Source of the DNA: JBNJGT01 sp964473285
GTDB lineage: Archaea; Nanobdellota; Nanobdellia; Woesearchaeales; JACJVW01
DNA: 59,968 bases
NCBI GenBank assembly: GCA_964473285.1
Contig: CAYYOI010000004.1
Coordinates: 1-59,968 of the forward strand
Direction: 5' to 3'
Shown here: positions 12,201-27,200 of the stretch, one piece after another
Layout: each line of letters starts with the position of its first letter
Numbering within the stretch: the stretch's first letter is position 1
Program-made: the position numbers and the translations under genes
The notes under the pieces: model-generated
Told to the model about the DNA's origin: nothing
Databases searched by the model: none
The model's input: only the letters and a program-made list of their open reading frames with translations

Positions 12201-15200
12201 AACAATAAACAGTCAAAGAGATTTTCATTAGATTACGCGGAATCATGGGATTATCATGAAAAGATAGATACAAAAAAGGGCAAGCTTTTTCATATTGCTT
12301 CAGACAATCCAGTGATCGTTCAATCAGGAGTTATAGGCGAAAATATTTATGCACAGCTTCCAAACTTTGCAGGAGATCTAGTATTTACTAAACTTACACC
12401 TGGCAGCGCGTCTCGTACAATAATTGATAGCTCATTTGGCCATGGAATCCTTTATGATCGATTGGAATCTTCAGGAAATAGCTTGAAATCTGATTTAAAC
12501 AGTACTCAGGTCCATGCACATTCTGGAGATAGTTTCCGGTTGAATACTGAAAGAGTGCGGATATTCAGTGAAGCTCCACTAAATGCTTATAGCATCCTTG
12601 GATCAAGTGTTCCTTCACAGACACAATCAATTGCAAGCCTTGATAATCCTGGTGGCCTTGGTAAGGTGTATTCTGTTCGTGCAGGAGAGAATGCAAAGGT
12701 TGCAATTGTATCACTTGCTGATCTTAATAGAATAAGTGTAACTGGAGATCTCTCTACTGAGTTCACTTTAGGTAAAGAGAGTAACCGTCTATTAGATGTT
12801 CCCGGGGGTCTTGTAAGCATAAATGCAACAAAACCTGTAAGTGTTTTTGTTATAGGAGATTCAGGATACGCTCCTTTGTTTGTAACACCTGAGACAGTAA
12901 TGTCGGGACATTCCCAATCATATTCTATAAAGGATACTAATTTTACTGATGTTTCTTTCTTTAGTGGCTCAAGAAGCCCTGTAAAAGTGGTAGGGGATAT
13001 AGCTAATGATACAGTTTCAGTTTACAGGGCATTTTCACCTCATGTGGCATATGAGCTAGACGCAGATATAAATGCAACCGAAATTGGAGATATCAATGCG
13101 GATGGATTAGAAGACATACTTTTTGTTGATGCAGCGAATAATCTGAATTACCTTTTGCCCCATCATGATAGGCAACTGGATGTAAATGTAGAGGAGACTG
13201 CAGGTATTGAACGTATAAATGAACCCACAACAATATCATTTAATCCTGCATATGAAATAACTGATGACTGTCGTGATGTGAGAATATATACCTCTGATGG
13301 AGATGAAATAGGACGTGAGATAATAAAATGCCGGCAATTCAATGTTACACTTATAACACATGTATCATTGGACCCTTATGAAAATCTTTCTCTTCATATT
13401 ACATATGGAAATCCTTTCATTGCTGATGAACCTAAGCAACCAGTCTGTCCTGTGAAAACCAGCGGTTCAATAGAAGCAGGGATTGTGGATTTTGGTGATG
13501 CAGGACAAAGTACTGATAGGTTGGGTTTCAAGAAGACCCTTGAAGATAGTGGATGGATTCTCACAAATTACCAGGATAAGACTGGAACAGATATAAATGA
13601 GACTGCATCATCAAGAAAGGTTAATGCATATACTGAAGATCTTGATTCTTATGATTTCCTTGAATTTACGACTACAGGTGGATGGCCACCCTATGGAGCA
13701 TGGCATTTTGGCGGTAATGATCATTCATATTACGGTCCCCCTCCTGAAAAAATAGATTATTGTTCTGATGAAGGCGCCCCTCAGGTATGGACCATGCCCA
13801 GATATAAGGTGGCTCCAGGCCAAGAGATTACTCTTTGGGGGAGGATGGAATTCGAGGACGATACGCAAGCAACATATGAATGGGATTTTGGTGATGGGAC
13901 TACATCTGGAAAAACTTCATTTTCTCAGGAATCAGATACGCAAAGGGATCTTGCGCAAAAACATACTTATCATGGAGCAATTGGAAAGGTCTTTAATGCT
14001 ACGCTATGGGTCAGGCAAAATAATGGAAAATTCTGCTCACAGAATGTTTTTATCGAGATGGTCGATGATGACCATGACCTTGAAGTCTTCCAGGCATTGC
14101 AGGATGGGCTTAAAGTATTATATGAGAGACAATTGAGTGATGGTCGATGGGGTCATGACTTGACTACATCGACACATGATTATTATGATGGTTCCGGGAC
14201 AGCAATGTCACTTATTGCATTCAGTAATGTGGGGCATCTTACTTCTAATGATCCTTCATCTGATATTTATCATCAAACTGTTAAGGATGCTGCCGATTTT
14301 CTGGTTGATTACATGCAGGTTGTAAATGTTGGTAGTTATACACTTCCTGGATCCCATCATGATAATGGACAAGGCCTGAGTTATTACGCAAGAAGTGGAG
14401 GCAGATTTGGATATGTTGATGGCTTTGTAATGATGGGTCTTGCTTCCACAGCTGATGAATACTATAAGCCTTATGTGATTGATATGGTTGAGAATCATAT
14501 AAGAGTAGCATACTATGGAGGTCACAGGACCTGGAGATATTGTGATAATCGCGCAGGGTTTGATAATTCGGCACATCAGTTTCCAGCCCTTGGGATGGAG
14601 GCTGCTGAACAGATTATGGGTATAGATTTTGACTTGGAGACGGGTGGACCATATGATATATGGGGGCCAAATAGAGACAGAATTTATTCCACTTCATGTA
14701 GTTCAGGTTCAAGTAAGGGAAGATTTGGATATACTAGTGCAACTTGCAAAACAGGATATAGTCGAATGGGTTCTCATGTGGGCGGACTGACTAATCTTGC
14801 ATCAGCTCATGAGCCTGTATCAAGTGTGTATGTTCAGGATGCAATAGAGCATTCCTGCAATAATTGGCAATATCACAAGAATAATTACTACAATTTATTT
14901 GGAATTACTAAAGGGCTTAGATTATTTGAAGTGACAGATTTGAACTGTGCATCTCATGAGAATTTTGATTGGTCACGTGATCTTGAGGAGACTGTTTTGA
15001 CGCATCATTCACAAACAAATAACTTTGAATCATGGGATAAAGATTTTCACCGGAATAGAGCTTCAGGTCTTGCATCTGCGTTGATTATTTTGTCTGGAAC
15101 AGTTGTAGGAGCAATACCAATGGCTGATGCTGGTGAAGAGATGGAAGTGATTACAGGTGTAGACGTGTTGATGGATGGTTCTGAGTCATATCATCTGAAT

Positions 15201-18200
15201 CCGAATCAGAAAATCCAGACATATCACTGGGATTGTGAAGGAGATGGCAATTTTGAATATGTAGGTGAATCTCCTTATTATAATTGTTCATGGAATTCTC
15301 CAGGGACATACAATGCAAAACTTCAGGTAAGTGATGATAGTACTCCTACTTTAACAAATACAGATAGTGTAAAAATAGAAGTGAAAGATACTAGTCAAAA
15401 TGTTCCTCCAGTTGCAGATGGAGGAGAGGTCTATACCAATTGTTATGCATTGACGAATACTACATTTGATGCATCAGGTTCATTTGATTACAACGGAGAT
15501 AACCTGACATACCATTGGGATTTTGATGGTGACGGGGATTATGATGATTCTTCCAACATCTCTTCTCCTACAAATGAATTTGCATTCAATTCTCCTGGTG
15601 AGTATTATATCGCTTTGAAAGTAAGGGAAGCAGATACAGATATGCATCTCACTGATACTCATAAGCGTATCAAGGTTGTTTGCGATAGAGAAGATACAAG
15701 TTACTATTATTGGAATAAGGGCTACAATACAATGGATAGATTCAGATCTTATCTTGAGAATGGCGGAGTGATGTGGATTGATAATAGTGGAAGTTCAGGA
15801 GATGGTTATGGGGGTTTCTTTGACCTTTATGCTGGAGATTTCACAGATGGAAATGGTTATGTGCGTTGGAATACAAGCGAAGGCGATACTACTGAAGGAT
15901 TGATGCAGTCTTCCTACTCTTCATCAAGGCTATTGAATTATCCAACCTCTTTAGATGAAGAAGATTTGAATACTGAAATCATGTTATGGACAAATGGTTC
16001 AGCAGGGGGTAGTGGTATTGATATAAGTGAAGGCTTTGTTCCTATCCTTACACGTAATGGATATGATATGTTGGTTGCAAAACGTTATGGATGTGGTTAT
16101 GTTCTTGCTAGTGGAGGTGATTTTAGCTCAGATCTATATGCACCTGATGATATCTCTGATCCGGCTCCATATAAACTAATAACGAATATGATCTCTTTGT
16201 CTACTGGCCAACACAGCGCTTATCCTCCTTTGTCTGTTGATATAGAGGAGGGAGATTCAAGCTTTGCTTTTTCATATCAAGGTGGGGACACAGGTATAGA
16301 TACCTCATCAAACTATGGATTGTCTGTTGGAAATACTGATTCAGATCAGCAGGCTGAGATCTTGTATGCTGCAGAAGATGGAACCTCAAGAATCTTTGAT
16401 TTTATGGAAAAATCCGATGAACAAACAAGTACACCTTATAGTATAGTAGGTTCAACTATATTTAGCTATGAGAACAGTACTCTATTTGGATTAATTAAAG
16501 AGGACAATACTACTTTGCTTTATGATGATTCATTGGAGGACTCCCCTAGGAATCTTGAACATATCTCTTTATTTGATATCGCTTCAGTATCACTTGACCA
16601 TGACCATTTAATATTTATCAATTCTTCCCAAGAACTTGTTCTTTTTGATCCTGTCACAAATACTGTTAAAAATCTAGGTTTCAAGGTTGGCAGATCTGTA
16701 ACAGCAGGAGATTTTGATGATGACCTTTATGAAGAGATTGCCTTTATCACTGCCAATAAAACCCTTGGCTTTTATGATATTATTGATGATGTTCTTTTGG
16801 TTACCAATATATCTCTTCTTGACAAGAGACAGAGTCTTGGTGCAGGAGATCTCGATGGTGATGGAATTGATGAAATCACATACCTTGTTAATGGTACCTT
16901 GAAGATATATGATTCCTCTTCAACATACCATGATTATCTTATTGTAAAGGGTGAGGGAAGAGTTTCTTTGTCGGTTCCTGTTAATCCTGTATTTGAGCAG
17001 AATTCAAGTATAAATTCAAAAATTATTAGCTATAATGGTACAGGAGTTTACAGGTTGCCATCCGGGTGGGATACTTTTACATTTAACAGCACTGAATCTT
17101 TTATTTCAGGAGCGAATAAACCCTACATACTTGATGATTTTGATTATCCAGACAGTATATATTCCAATGGATGGTCCCAATGTGGCACAAATTTTGATTG
17201 TTCAACCCCTGTAAACTCATCATTTAAGACTACCTTCAAGACTTCTTTTTCAGGGATAGGCTCACTAAAATTCAATACTGAAAATGGACAAGGTGGTATT
17301 GAGCGCGAAGTAGATAAACCTTTATCATCCCATAGCAAATTAAATTTTGCATGGATGGTTCCATCTTTTGATCAAGGAAGCAGTGACCCTAATATAATCC
17401 TTAAAGTCCTTTTTGATGGAGGAGCTTCACTTAATTACTATATTAAGACGAGTTCTTATGGGTCTATGGTATGTGGTTTTTCAGGCTATATCTGCATTAC
17501 AGGTGACAATCTCAAAGATGCAGGGTTTGATAATTGGTATACAGTAAAACGTGATCTATTAGAAGATTATGAGGCCGAAGGTTTGTCAGGATCCCCAACC
17601 TCTATTAAAGCAATCGGATTATTTGTTCAAAATAGTGATAATGTTCCTTTCGAATTTTATCTTGATTCCTTGCGTCTTAATCACGCCAATCCAGAAATTG
17701 AATTATCTGATTCTGTGCAGGTAAGCAATCATCATGGTAATGTGCCTGAACTCACTTATTCAATAGGTGAAGAAGAAACTCTTCAATTGTCATGTTCTCC
17801 TGATGATTTGGGATATGATTATTTATTCTGCGAACTTGATGACAGAATTAAAATCAAGGCTACAAATGATACATTAGTCTTTAGTGGTACTGGTGATGAT
17901 ATATATGCCACTCCATTAATCTCAGAAGGCAGAAACGGAACTCTTACTACTCTCTCACAGAATCAGATTAATTATATCACTACACCTCAAGATTCTGCTA
18001 CAGTCACTATAGGGGGTTCTGATAAAGTCATAAATGAAAATGAGTTTATGCAAGTAGGCTATGATGGAACCACTCATGTTACATCTAGTTCTCCTTTTAT
18101 TGCATTATCTTCAGCTGTGAAGGAAAGGCAATCTCTCAATATTAATAGCACTTTCAACTATTCATACAACCTTAATTCAAGTTGTTTCTTTGATAGCCAG

Positions 18201-21200
18201 TGCACTAGTGGGTTCTGTAATAAGGGATTTTGTACCACTCATAATTCATCATTACATCTTGGCGTACTTTTGGACGAATGGTTTATTAATAATGGGAATG
18301 AATACAGCTGTGTAGGCTCATATGATTCAGATGGGAATCTTTCCTGTCATAATGGCTGTGGTGCTCCTGGAAAAAATTGTACTTTCATGCTTGATATTCC
18401 AACAATTCCAATCAGTTCACATGCTAACCATCTGTTGTTCCTTAATATGAACAGTTCAGGACAAGGAGGAAAAGTATCAATATATCTTAACGATTATCTT
18501 ATTGCTGAAAATCTTACACCTCCAGTTAATGACTATGGCAGTCTGCATGTAAAAGTACCACACAGATTCATAGAATCAGGTTCATTCAATGATCTTGTTA
18601 TAGAAAGTACGGGGACTTCAGGTGTAAGTCTAGATTCCTTTATTTTCATTGCTGAGGATACCGTTCTTGTGTCTGGCCAGGTTGAATTGGCAGTTGTTGC
18701 CGATCTTTTTTCTTCCTATGATAATCTTGAAGTCAATATCTCCTCTCCTTTTGAAACTTTACCTACGCAGCTTGCATTTAAAATGAATGGGAATACTGTG
18801 CTTGATTCTGATCGTAATGTAGAGAATGCAGGGCAAGTCTATGTTGAAACCTTTATATCTGAAGCTGCTTCTGAGTCTTTTGTAATCTCTGCAGATAGTG
18901 GACTTGGCAGTGATGAGATCACTCTTATTCCAGTAAATCAGTATTCATATTCACCCCATTATGGATATTATCTTCCTGGTTTGTTTGATCCTGCTACTGT
19001 TTCAGAATATGATTCAAATAAGATGATAAGGCTCCTTTATAACGTATTCTCAGAAACCGACGTTGCTGGCGGCCTTGATTATGGACTAGGTAATCTTGAA
19101 CGTGTACATCGCCATTCAGACTGGTGGAACAAAACTTATCTTTACAGGATTCCTTTGACTCTTCATGCTGGCGAATTTGATCGTAAATCTTTGGCAGTTT
19201 CAATAGATCTTAATGTAACTCCTTTACTAGATAATGTTACAGGTGCATCTCAACCTGCATTCAGAATCAATGGTTTAAGAACTGATTCTATATTAGAAGA
19301 AACAGACTCAAGTGGTGTGGCTTCTTTTATTTGGGACACTACTTTGGAGGAAGGAGGACCTCATTTGATTGACTGTATAATCAATAATGCTTCAGAACGT
19401 TATATCATAAGAGAACCTGATTCATTATCAGATATTTCTGTTGTAGCTGATAAGATTAATATAAGCTCTGATTATTTAGATAGTCGTGAGATTGATCCTT
19501 TCAATTCTTCTAAGAGGCTTGTGCCTTCAGAAGTAGTATATCGTTCAACACATCCTATTGATAAGTATCCTGATAAGCTATATCTTGCAGCCAATGCTAC
19601 TACAAAATGGCAGACTTCGTCAAGACAAGGCGAGATATATCCTATCGATGGTGCAACAATTCATTTTTATATTATAAAAGACCTTACAATAAGGGATCAT
19701 CTTACATGTACAGTTAATCTGACAGAGTATGAAGCCAATCAAAAAGATGGTGAAAACCACTGGTATGATCCTTACCATTGTCATGTTGTGTATGATCCAC
19801 TCAATGATTCTGCCGTAGGTTCTTATAAAGTAATAGTCAATGCTACAAAACCTAACTGGAGTTCGGAGTCAAGAGAGAAGAATTTTTCTATTCGCGGTTA
19901 TCTTGTAACAAATATCAGTGAACCTGAGAGTGATATCTTCCTAGGTTCAACACTAAATCTTGATGCAGATGTTTTGACTGACATAAATACATCTCCTGAT
20001 GATTTAAATGTCAAATGGTATTTTCGTGAAACAAATGAGACTTGTTCATCCTGGACAGATACCAATATCACTGGCCAATCTGCTGGTTTTTCAATTGGCT
20101 GTGACCTATCAGCAACCAAAACTTATAATCTTATGGCTCGTGCATTTGCAAAGGGTTATGAAAGTCCTAGGACATTTGGGAATTATGAAAATTGCGAAGA
20201 GCAACGAAGCAATGCAGACATTCTTGAGTTCCGTGTAAATACTTATGTCAGACCCAATATAACAAGTGGTGTGCATGGCGATCCAGACGACTATATAACA
20301 CTTGATTCTGATGTTGTTGTTACTGATTCAGGAGAATTGAGTATTGATTGTCAGGTCCTAAAATCCTGTGATTCTATTGAAACACCAATAAATGTGCCTT
20401 CCTATGCCGCAAATCTTTCATGTGAAGGATGTACAAATCCCAATGTTACATGGCCTCTGAGTACATCTCCTGATTCTGAGGGGACCTATACCTTTACATT
20501 CGATTTTTCAGGGGAAGAGCTTGATAAGGATTATAATTTCACCTGTTCAATCAAAAATTATTCATATTACTATACAAATCCTGCAACTGTCACAAAGACA
20601 TTGAGACCTGTATCACATATTGGTGATCCTGATTATTGTAATTATGATGGTTATTGTAATGATGGAGAAACATGCCTTAATTGTCCTGAAGATTGTGGTT
20701 ACGATAATCTTTTTAAGGGAGGTGTTTATAGCGATATGGATCTGGTGGAGGGTGAAAATTATACTTTGCATCAGGAGACTGGATGTGGATGTTATTCGGA
20801 GGATTTCTTTTGTGATAGTGTTTATGAAGTAACTTCATCTGCTTGTAGTGATTGCCAGAATTCAGTAACACCTAAAGCCCCTACTATTGTAAGGCAAAGA
20901 ACTGATGATTGTTGGGGTCTTTGTGATGGTACTAGATGTGATGGTTCTTGTGATGGTGTTTCTTCAGATAATGTGATGGGTAGTGGGGAATCTTTCTTTA
21001 TATATGCAAATATTGCAGACCCCAATGAGCAAGATAAATTTGACGCGTGGATTGAAGATACTGATGGAACAAAACTTGCTGATATGGAACAGGTTAGTGG
21101 GACAAAATATGAGTCTGTCATACCATTTAGTACCGATTCCTTTGTAACTGATAAAACCTATCTGATTATTGCCGAAGATGATAGTCAGGATAAATTAAGA

Positions 21201-24200
21201 TCAAATAAAACTGTTACAGTCTATAAAGATGATGGAATGCCCTCAATCGATTCTTTTACAGTGGAGCCTACAGCACTTGCAGAGGGGAATACTATTACTA
21301 TCGGAGTCACAGTCTCAGATTTAGGAGAAGGTGTTTCTCATGTCATCCTGCAAAATGGAACTTCAGATAAGACTTACCTTGAAAGGCAAAGTGAGACTTA
21401 CTTCCAAGGCGAATTGATAGCTAAAGATACTACAGGTTCAGGAAATATGGATATAAATATCTCTGTGTATGACCGTTCAGCTAATGGGCCAGTTGTAGAT
21501 TCAACTACTGTTACTGTTGATACAAATCCACCTCATATCTATGATTTGTATGCTTCTGAAACTTATTTTGAACCCCCAACTAGCACATTTGATATTACTT
21601 TTAGTGCTACTATAGAAGATAGTAATATAGAAGATGCATGGGTGTATAGCCCTGATGAAAACCAAAAAATTTGTGACTTAAACCTTAATGGTGAAAGTCA
21701 TGAATGTACCGTTACATTTGAGGGAGGTTATCCAAAGTTTGGTTCATCTGATGGTACAGCAAAGGCGACCTATCAATTCCTTGCAAATGATACTTATGGA
21801 CAGATGTCGGGAAGTGAAGGGATCTGTAATGATGATTGTAAATTCATATTTTATGATTCAACACCTCCTGAAATAAATTCAATTCTTTTGGATGATAAGA
21901 GTTGGCCTTCAAATCATATGTATGTTCAGTCAGGAACTGATGTATCAATAAAGGCAGAAATAACTGACAAACCTGTCAATGACAGCTCTTATTTTATCTC
22001 ATCACGTGAATTGCTAGATTCAAACTTACAGTCAGTAGGTTCCCTTGAACATTATAATGAGGATGTATGGAATATAACACGAACTATAAATGCTGATTCG
22101 ATATATCATTTGTATGCAGAAGATGAAGCAGGACATTCAGAACAAGTAATGCTTAACTTCACTATAGATGATATTTCACCTGATATAACTATTCTGAGTC
22201 CTGTATCTGATGATGTTGTCAAAGGGACAATTTCATTAGTTATAAACATAACTGAACCTCATCTTGAGACAGATGCCATTGAATACCGTGTGCTTACTGA
22301 TGGTAGTGAGAGTATACCCTGGAGTAAACCTATTCATGATACAGGTGGAATCTATGAAGATTCGATTGCTACTTCAGTGGATCTCAATGATAGTGAAGAT
22401 ACCGTTATTCAGGTTAGGGCTAATGATACTGCAAAAAATAAAGGTTCTACAAGCGTATCCTTTATTGTTGATAATACAAAACCTACTATCACAATAGACT
22501 CACCTCTTGAAAGCTCAACGATAGAAGGACTAGTGTGGCTTAATGCAACGGTTGAGGATGAGACAAGTGGCTTGGCAGAGGTAAGTTATAGAATCGATGA
22601 GGAAGGATTTAATTCATCTTGGGATACTATTGATCCCTATGCTTACCAATTCAATTCATCACATTATATTGATGGTAATGTAAGCATATGCATACGAGCC
22701 TTAGATAATGGTAATAACCAACGTGAGGTTTGTATAGATCCTGTTAATATAGATAATAACGCTCCTGTAATCAATATAACTTCTCCTGAAAACCTTACTC
22801 ATTTGTCTGGTGCAGTAAACTTGAGCGCACAAATCTATGATGAAGCTGGTAACCCTAATCCTGGTTCATATAGCTGTGGTTTTGCTTCTACAACTGAATC
22901 CTCCAATATTGTAGAAGATGAGAACTTTACCTGTAGCCTTTCGACAAAGGGATTGGATAATCATACATGGTATGATCTTTATGTTAATGCATCAGATAAA
23001 CTTGGTCATACTTCAATCAAATCCATCCAGATTTGGGCAGATAATCTACCACCTAATGTTTCACAAGTAACCTTGAGTGATTCAATCCTTTATGAAGGAC
23101 AAGAAATTGAAGTTGTTGTTAATGTAAGTGATGAGTCAGATTTCTCAATTAAGAATGTTACGGTAGATTCACAGATTATTACATGGAATGGTAGTATTTG
23201 GGTTGGTAATGTGACACCTTATATGGATTCTGAGCCCTTTGATAATCTTTCAATAGTTGTTTATGATCATGCAGGAAATAATGTTGATGTTACTTCTCCT
23301 TTTGAATGGGATATTGGTGATGTATCCATTTGGAACTTCACCAGCAATGCAATGTATGGATATTCTTCATCTGAACAAGAACTTGATTTTTCAGTATATG
23401 CTAAAGATGATGATGACAATCTCAAGAATGTAACAGTAGGTTCAATAGAAATGACAAATTCTGGAGGTAATCGATTCGTAGGGACTGGAACTCCTGAACA
23501 AGCCAATGGTTGTGATTCAGAAGGATTGTGCACTCTTTCAGCTGTTGTTTTTGATGAAGGAGAAAATTCTAACAATGTCTCTTTAAACCTTACAATTGAT
23601 AATACACCTCCTTTAATCCATAAATTTACCATTTCCACGCGTGATTCTTACATGAATTCATATGATAATTACTCATATCTTATCCAGGCAGGTGACAGTA
23701 TTGGATTACTAGAAGCAAAAATAAATGGAATTAGTATGAATGCAAGTTCCATGTCTACTTCTGTAAACTATACTTTGTCAGCGAATGCTACTTCTATTGG
23801 ATGCACTGCTCCTGTAGCACCATATTCTAACTGTACTATCCAGGGTTCAGTCTATGACTGGGTCCTTAATAATGACACAAAAACTATTAATGTTAAGGTT
23901 GATGATTTCAAGCCAATCTTTTCAGGTATATCTGTAAATGGTCAGTTAACCACTCCTTTAGTCTCCCGTGACGGAATGGTGTTTCTTGCGGTAAATCTTT
24001 CAGGAGAAGGCCCTAATACAATCCATCAAGTCATTGCCGAACCTACTGCTCATGAAGCAGGGAACCAGTCACTTAGTTGGAATGGAAGCCTATGGACAGG
24101 TGATATCAAGATTGATAATGATAATTATATCAATCTGAGCGCAACAGATAAGGCCTCGAATACTGCATACAACAATTCCTTTAGAATAGATGTAGATCTT

Positions 24201-27200
24201 TCTTATCCTGAAATAAGAAATTTCACTTCAGATGCACTAGATGCTTATTCTCGCAATGATTCTGTAATCAATTTCACAGCTGATGTAACTGATACTAATC
24301 TGGATGAAGTTTTTCTCTCCTCTAATCATACTGATGAATGGTATTTAATGAAGAATAGTTCACCTTCAAGATGGTACTTGAATATGACTCCTGCAATCCT
24401 TGGTTGTCCTTCTAATGGATATTGTAATATCCAAATTGAGGCTACAGATCTTGTTAATAAAACACAGAATGATACTTATACTTTGATTATGGATACAATT
24501 GAACCTTCAGTTTCTATGGTTAGCTTATATAATTCTATTACTGGAGTTGAGGATCTTGTTAAGTTTAACGGATCTTTGGAGGTCATTGTCAATGTTACGG
24601 AAACAAATGAGACAATCCATTATATAAAAGCTGAAGACCAAGAACTTTATTGGAATAATCAATACTGGTATGCTTCAAATATTACAGTAAGGAATACAGC
24701 TTCCCTGAACTTAACAATTGCAGATAAAGCTGGTAATTTGGCTTTTGTTAATGAGTCATATAATTTGGATGATGAGAAACCCATTATTCAAAACTTCAAT
24801 TCATCTGAGAGATATAATGTCTCTAATCCTGAGACAACTATAAATTATACTATCAAACCTAGGGATGATAATGGAATATATCGTGCTGTATTGAGATCTG
24901 GTAACACTGAAATGTTACTTTCTAATCTAGATCCTGTTGATTTTACAGTCCTTGATTATTACTATATAAATGAAATTATGTTAGGCCCTGATTTTGGATG
25001 CACTGAAAATAATCAATCATGTTTGCTTGATATAATTGTATATGACCGGGCTTATAATAATAATACCCTAAATCTTAATATAACCATTGATATGGTTGAT
25101 CCAGTAGTTCATTCATTCACTTCGCCTGATTTCATTGAAGGAATAAATAATACCAAAATCCTACAGACCAGTAAAGTTGTTAATTGGACTGCTGAATTAA
25201 CTGATACAAATCTAGTGGCATCTTATATCCATCTAATAGAGTCTAATGATAATTCACATAATGAGAGTGTACATTTAGGTTTGGTAAAAAAAGAGGAATA
25301 CTGGACAAATAGTAGCTATCTTGAACTTTTTGGTGCAACTAATGGGTCATATGTCATGGAAGTAGTTGCACTTGATAAGGCTGGTAATTCCGGAAAAACC
25401 AATCTTACTTTCCTTGCAAGCAGTGCTGCGCCTGAAATACATTCATTGGCAGTAGACAAAAGTTTTGTTGAAATTGATAAGAATGTTACTGTTTATGTGA
25501 ATGTGACCAGTTCAACTGCAGTAAATTATACCCATATTCATGTATTTCCTCCAGGGCAAGATGCCCATATAGCTGAGATGGTCTTGGTAAGAAATTATTC
25601 CTCAGAAGGCATTAAAGATGAAAATGGCCTGACTGTATATGGCGGAATCTATGAATACTCTTATAGAGGAGTGTATGATGGAACACATAATGTCAGTATC
25701 TATTCAGTTGATATAGAAGGAGATGGTGCGGATCATGAACATCGTTATAATAATCTCTTTACTGTACTAGGTAAGACTACTGGGGCGTTGGATCTCAATG
25801 TTGAACCTTCACAACCAATTGATAACTTGACATATGGTTATAATCAGACTTTGCTTGTCAATATTACGCTTAATAATACTGGAAAAGTAAATATGTATGA
25901 TGCCGTTTTGGATATTGATGAGTTTGAAGGGACATATCTTAATAGTTCTGAATATGTATGTGATCCTGTTATTTTACCTGATGAGACATGCAAACTTGAG
26001 AGAAACATAACTGTAACTTCCCAGGCCCCTGTTGGACAATCTAATATTAATATTCGAGGGTTGTGGGATAATCCAGAAGGGTCTGTGGATTCAAACTCAA
26101 CAGCTCATACTGTAACAATAGAACCTAATCATATGATAAAGATCCTGAATCCTACTCTGTCATACTCAACACTTTATAATCAAAACCTTACAGTTGGAAC
26201 CATTCTTTTACAGTCTTATGGTAATACAAATATAAAGAATGTGCAGTTCAGTTTTGATTCTATATCAGGTTCCATACCTCCTGTTTTTGTAAGTGATTCA
26301 GGATTCGATATAAAAAAGAATGAGGTCTATCCTGTTAATTTGAGTGCGCAGGTCAATGGAAGAGGAATGTTCTTTGCTAATCTTACAGTTGAACTTGATG
26401 GTTTGTGTGAACCCGAAAGTAATTGTTATGATTGGAAACTTCTTACTTTATCTGTATATGATTTTATCAATCTGTCACTATTAAGTCCCTATGGTGAAAA
26501 AGACAGAGGTTACCTTGATATTGGGTGTGAAATCAGAAATCTTTCGGAAAATTTACCTGTGGAATCTTATTCGGTATATCCATTTATTTTAAATGATTCC
26601 TCTGCGTTTCAGCAGTTTGCAGTATCTGAAGAAATAGTCATTCCATCTGATTATCTGTTGGAACTATCTCCAAAATATCTAATTACTAATGCCACAATTA
26701 CTTTTAATACCAACGAAAGACATATGTTGACGCTTTCATCTGATTATGGTTCAGAACCATTCAATAATACCTTTGAGGTATCTAATGGCACTATGGTAAA
26801 CATTCCTGTGAGTTCACTAAATAATTTTACACCAACAGAAGATTGTGTCTTAGATCCAGAGTATCCAGAAGACAATTGTTTTTACTTACTAGAGTTTAAC
26901 TCAAATGATCCTTTCACTGCTGATATATTCATCAATATAACTTATATTACTCCTCTGTCAAATTGTCCTGATGGTACCGAATATACTGGTACTTACTGTT
27001 ATTATAATAAAAGCTTAGAAGATACTTGTCTTGAGGGTTTTGTAGATAAAGATACTTATTGCGCGCATGTACCTCTTTTGAAGGATCAGTTCAAAACTGA
27101 TGTAAATGGTATTATGGAACATACAGTAAACACTTCACTTTATCTACCTGGTGAATATCAAGTTGGCTGTGCCATAATACGTGATGATTCACTGTTCTAT

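Noticed and set aside
13768..14136. A 122-residue plus-strand frame overlapping the PKD/toroid region
   Set aside because: Out-of-frame shadow of the giant gene; the in-frame translation has clear PKD motifs.
14256..14576. Two overlapping minus-strand frames of about 100 residues inside the giant gene
   Set aside because: No start context or protein-like pattern; they mirror the toroid coding strand in other frames.
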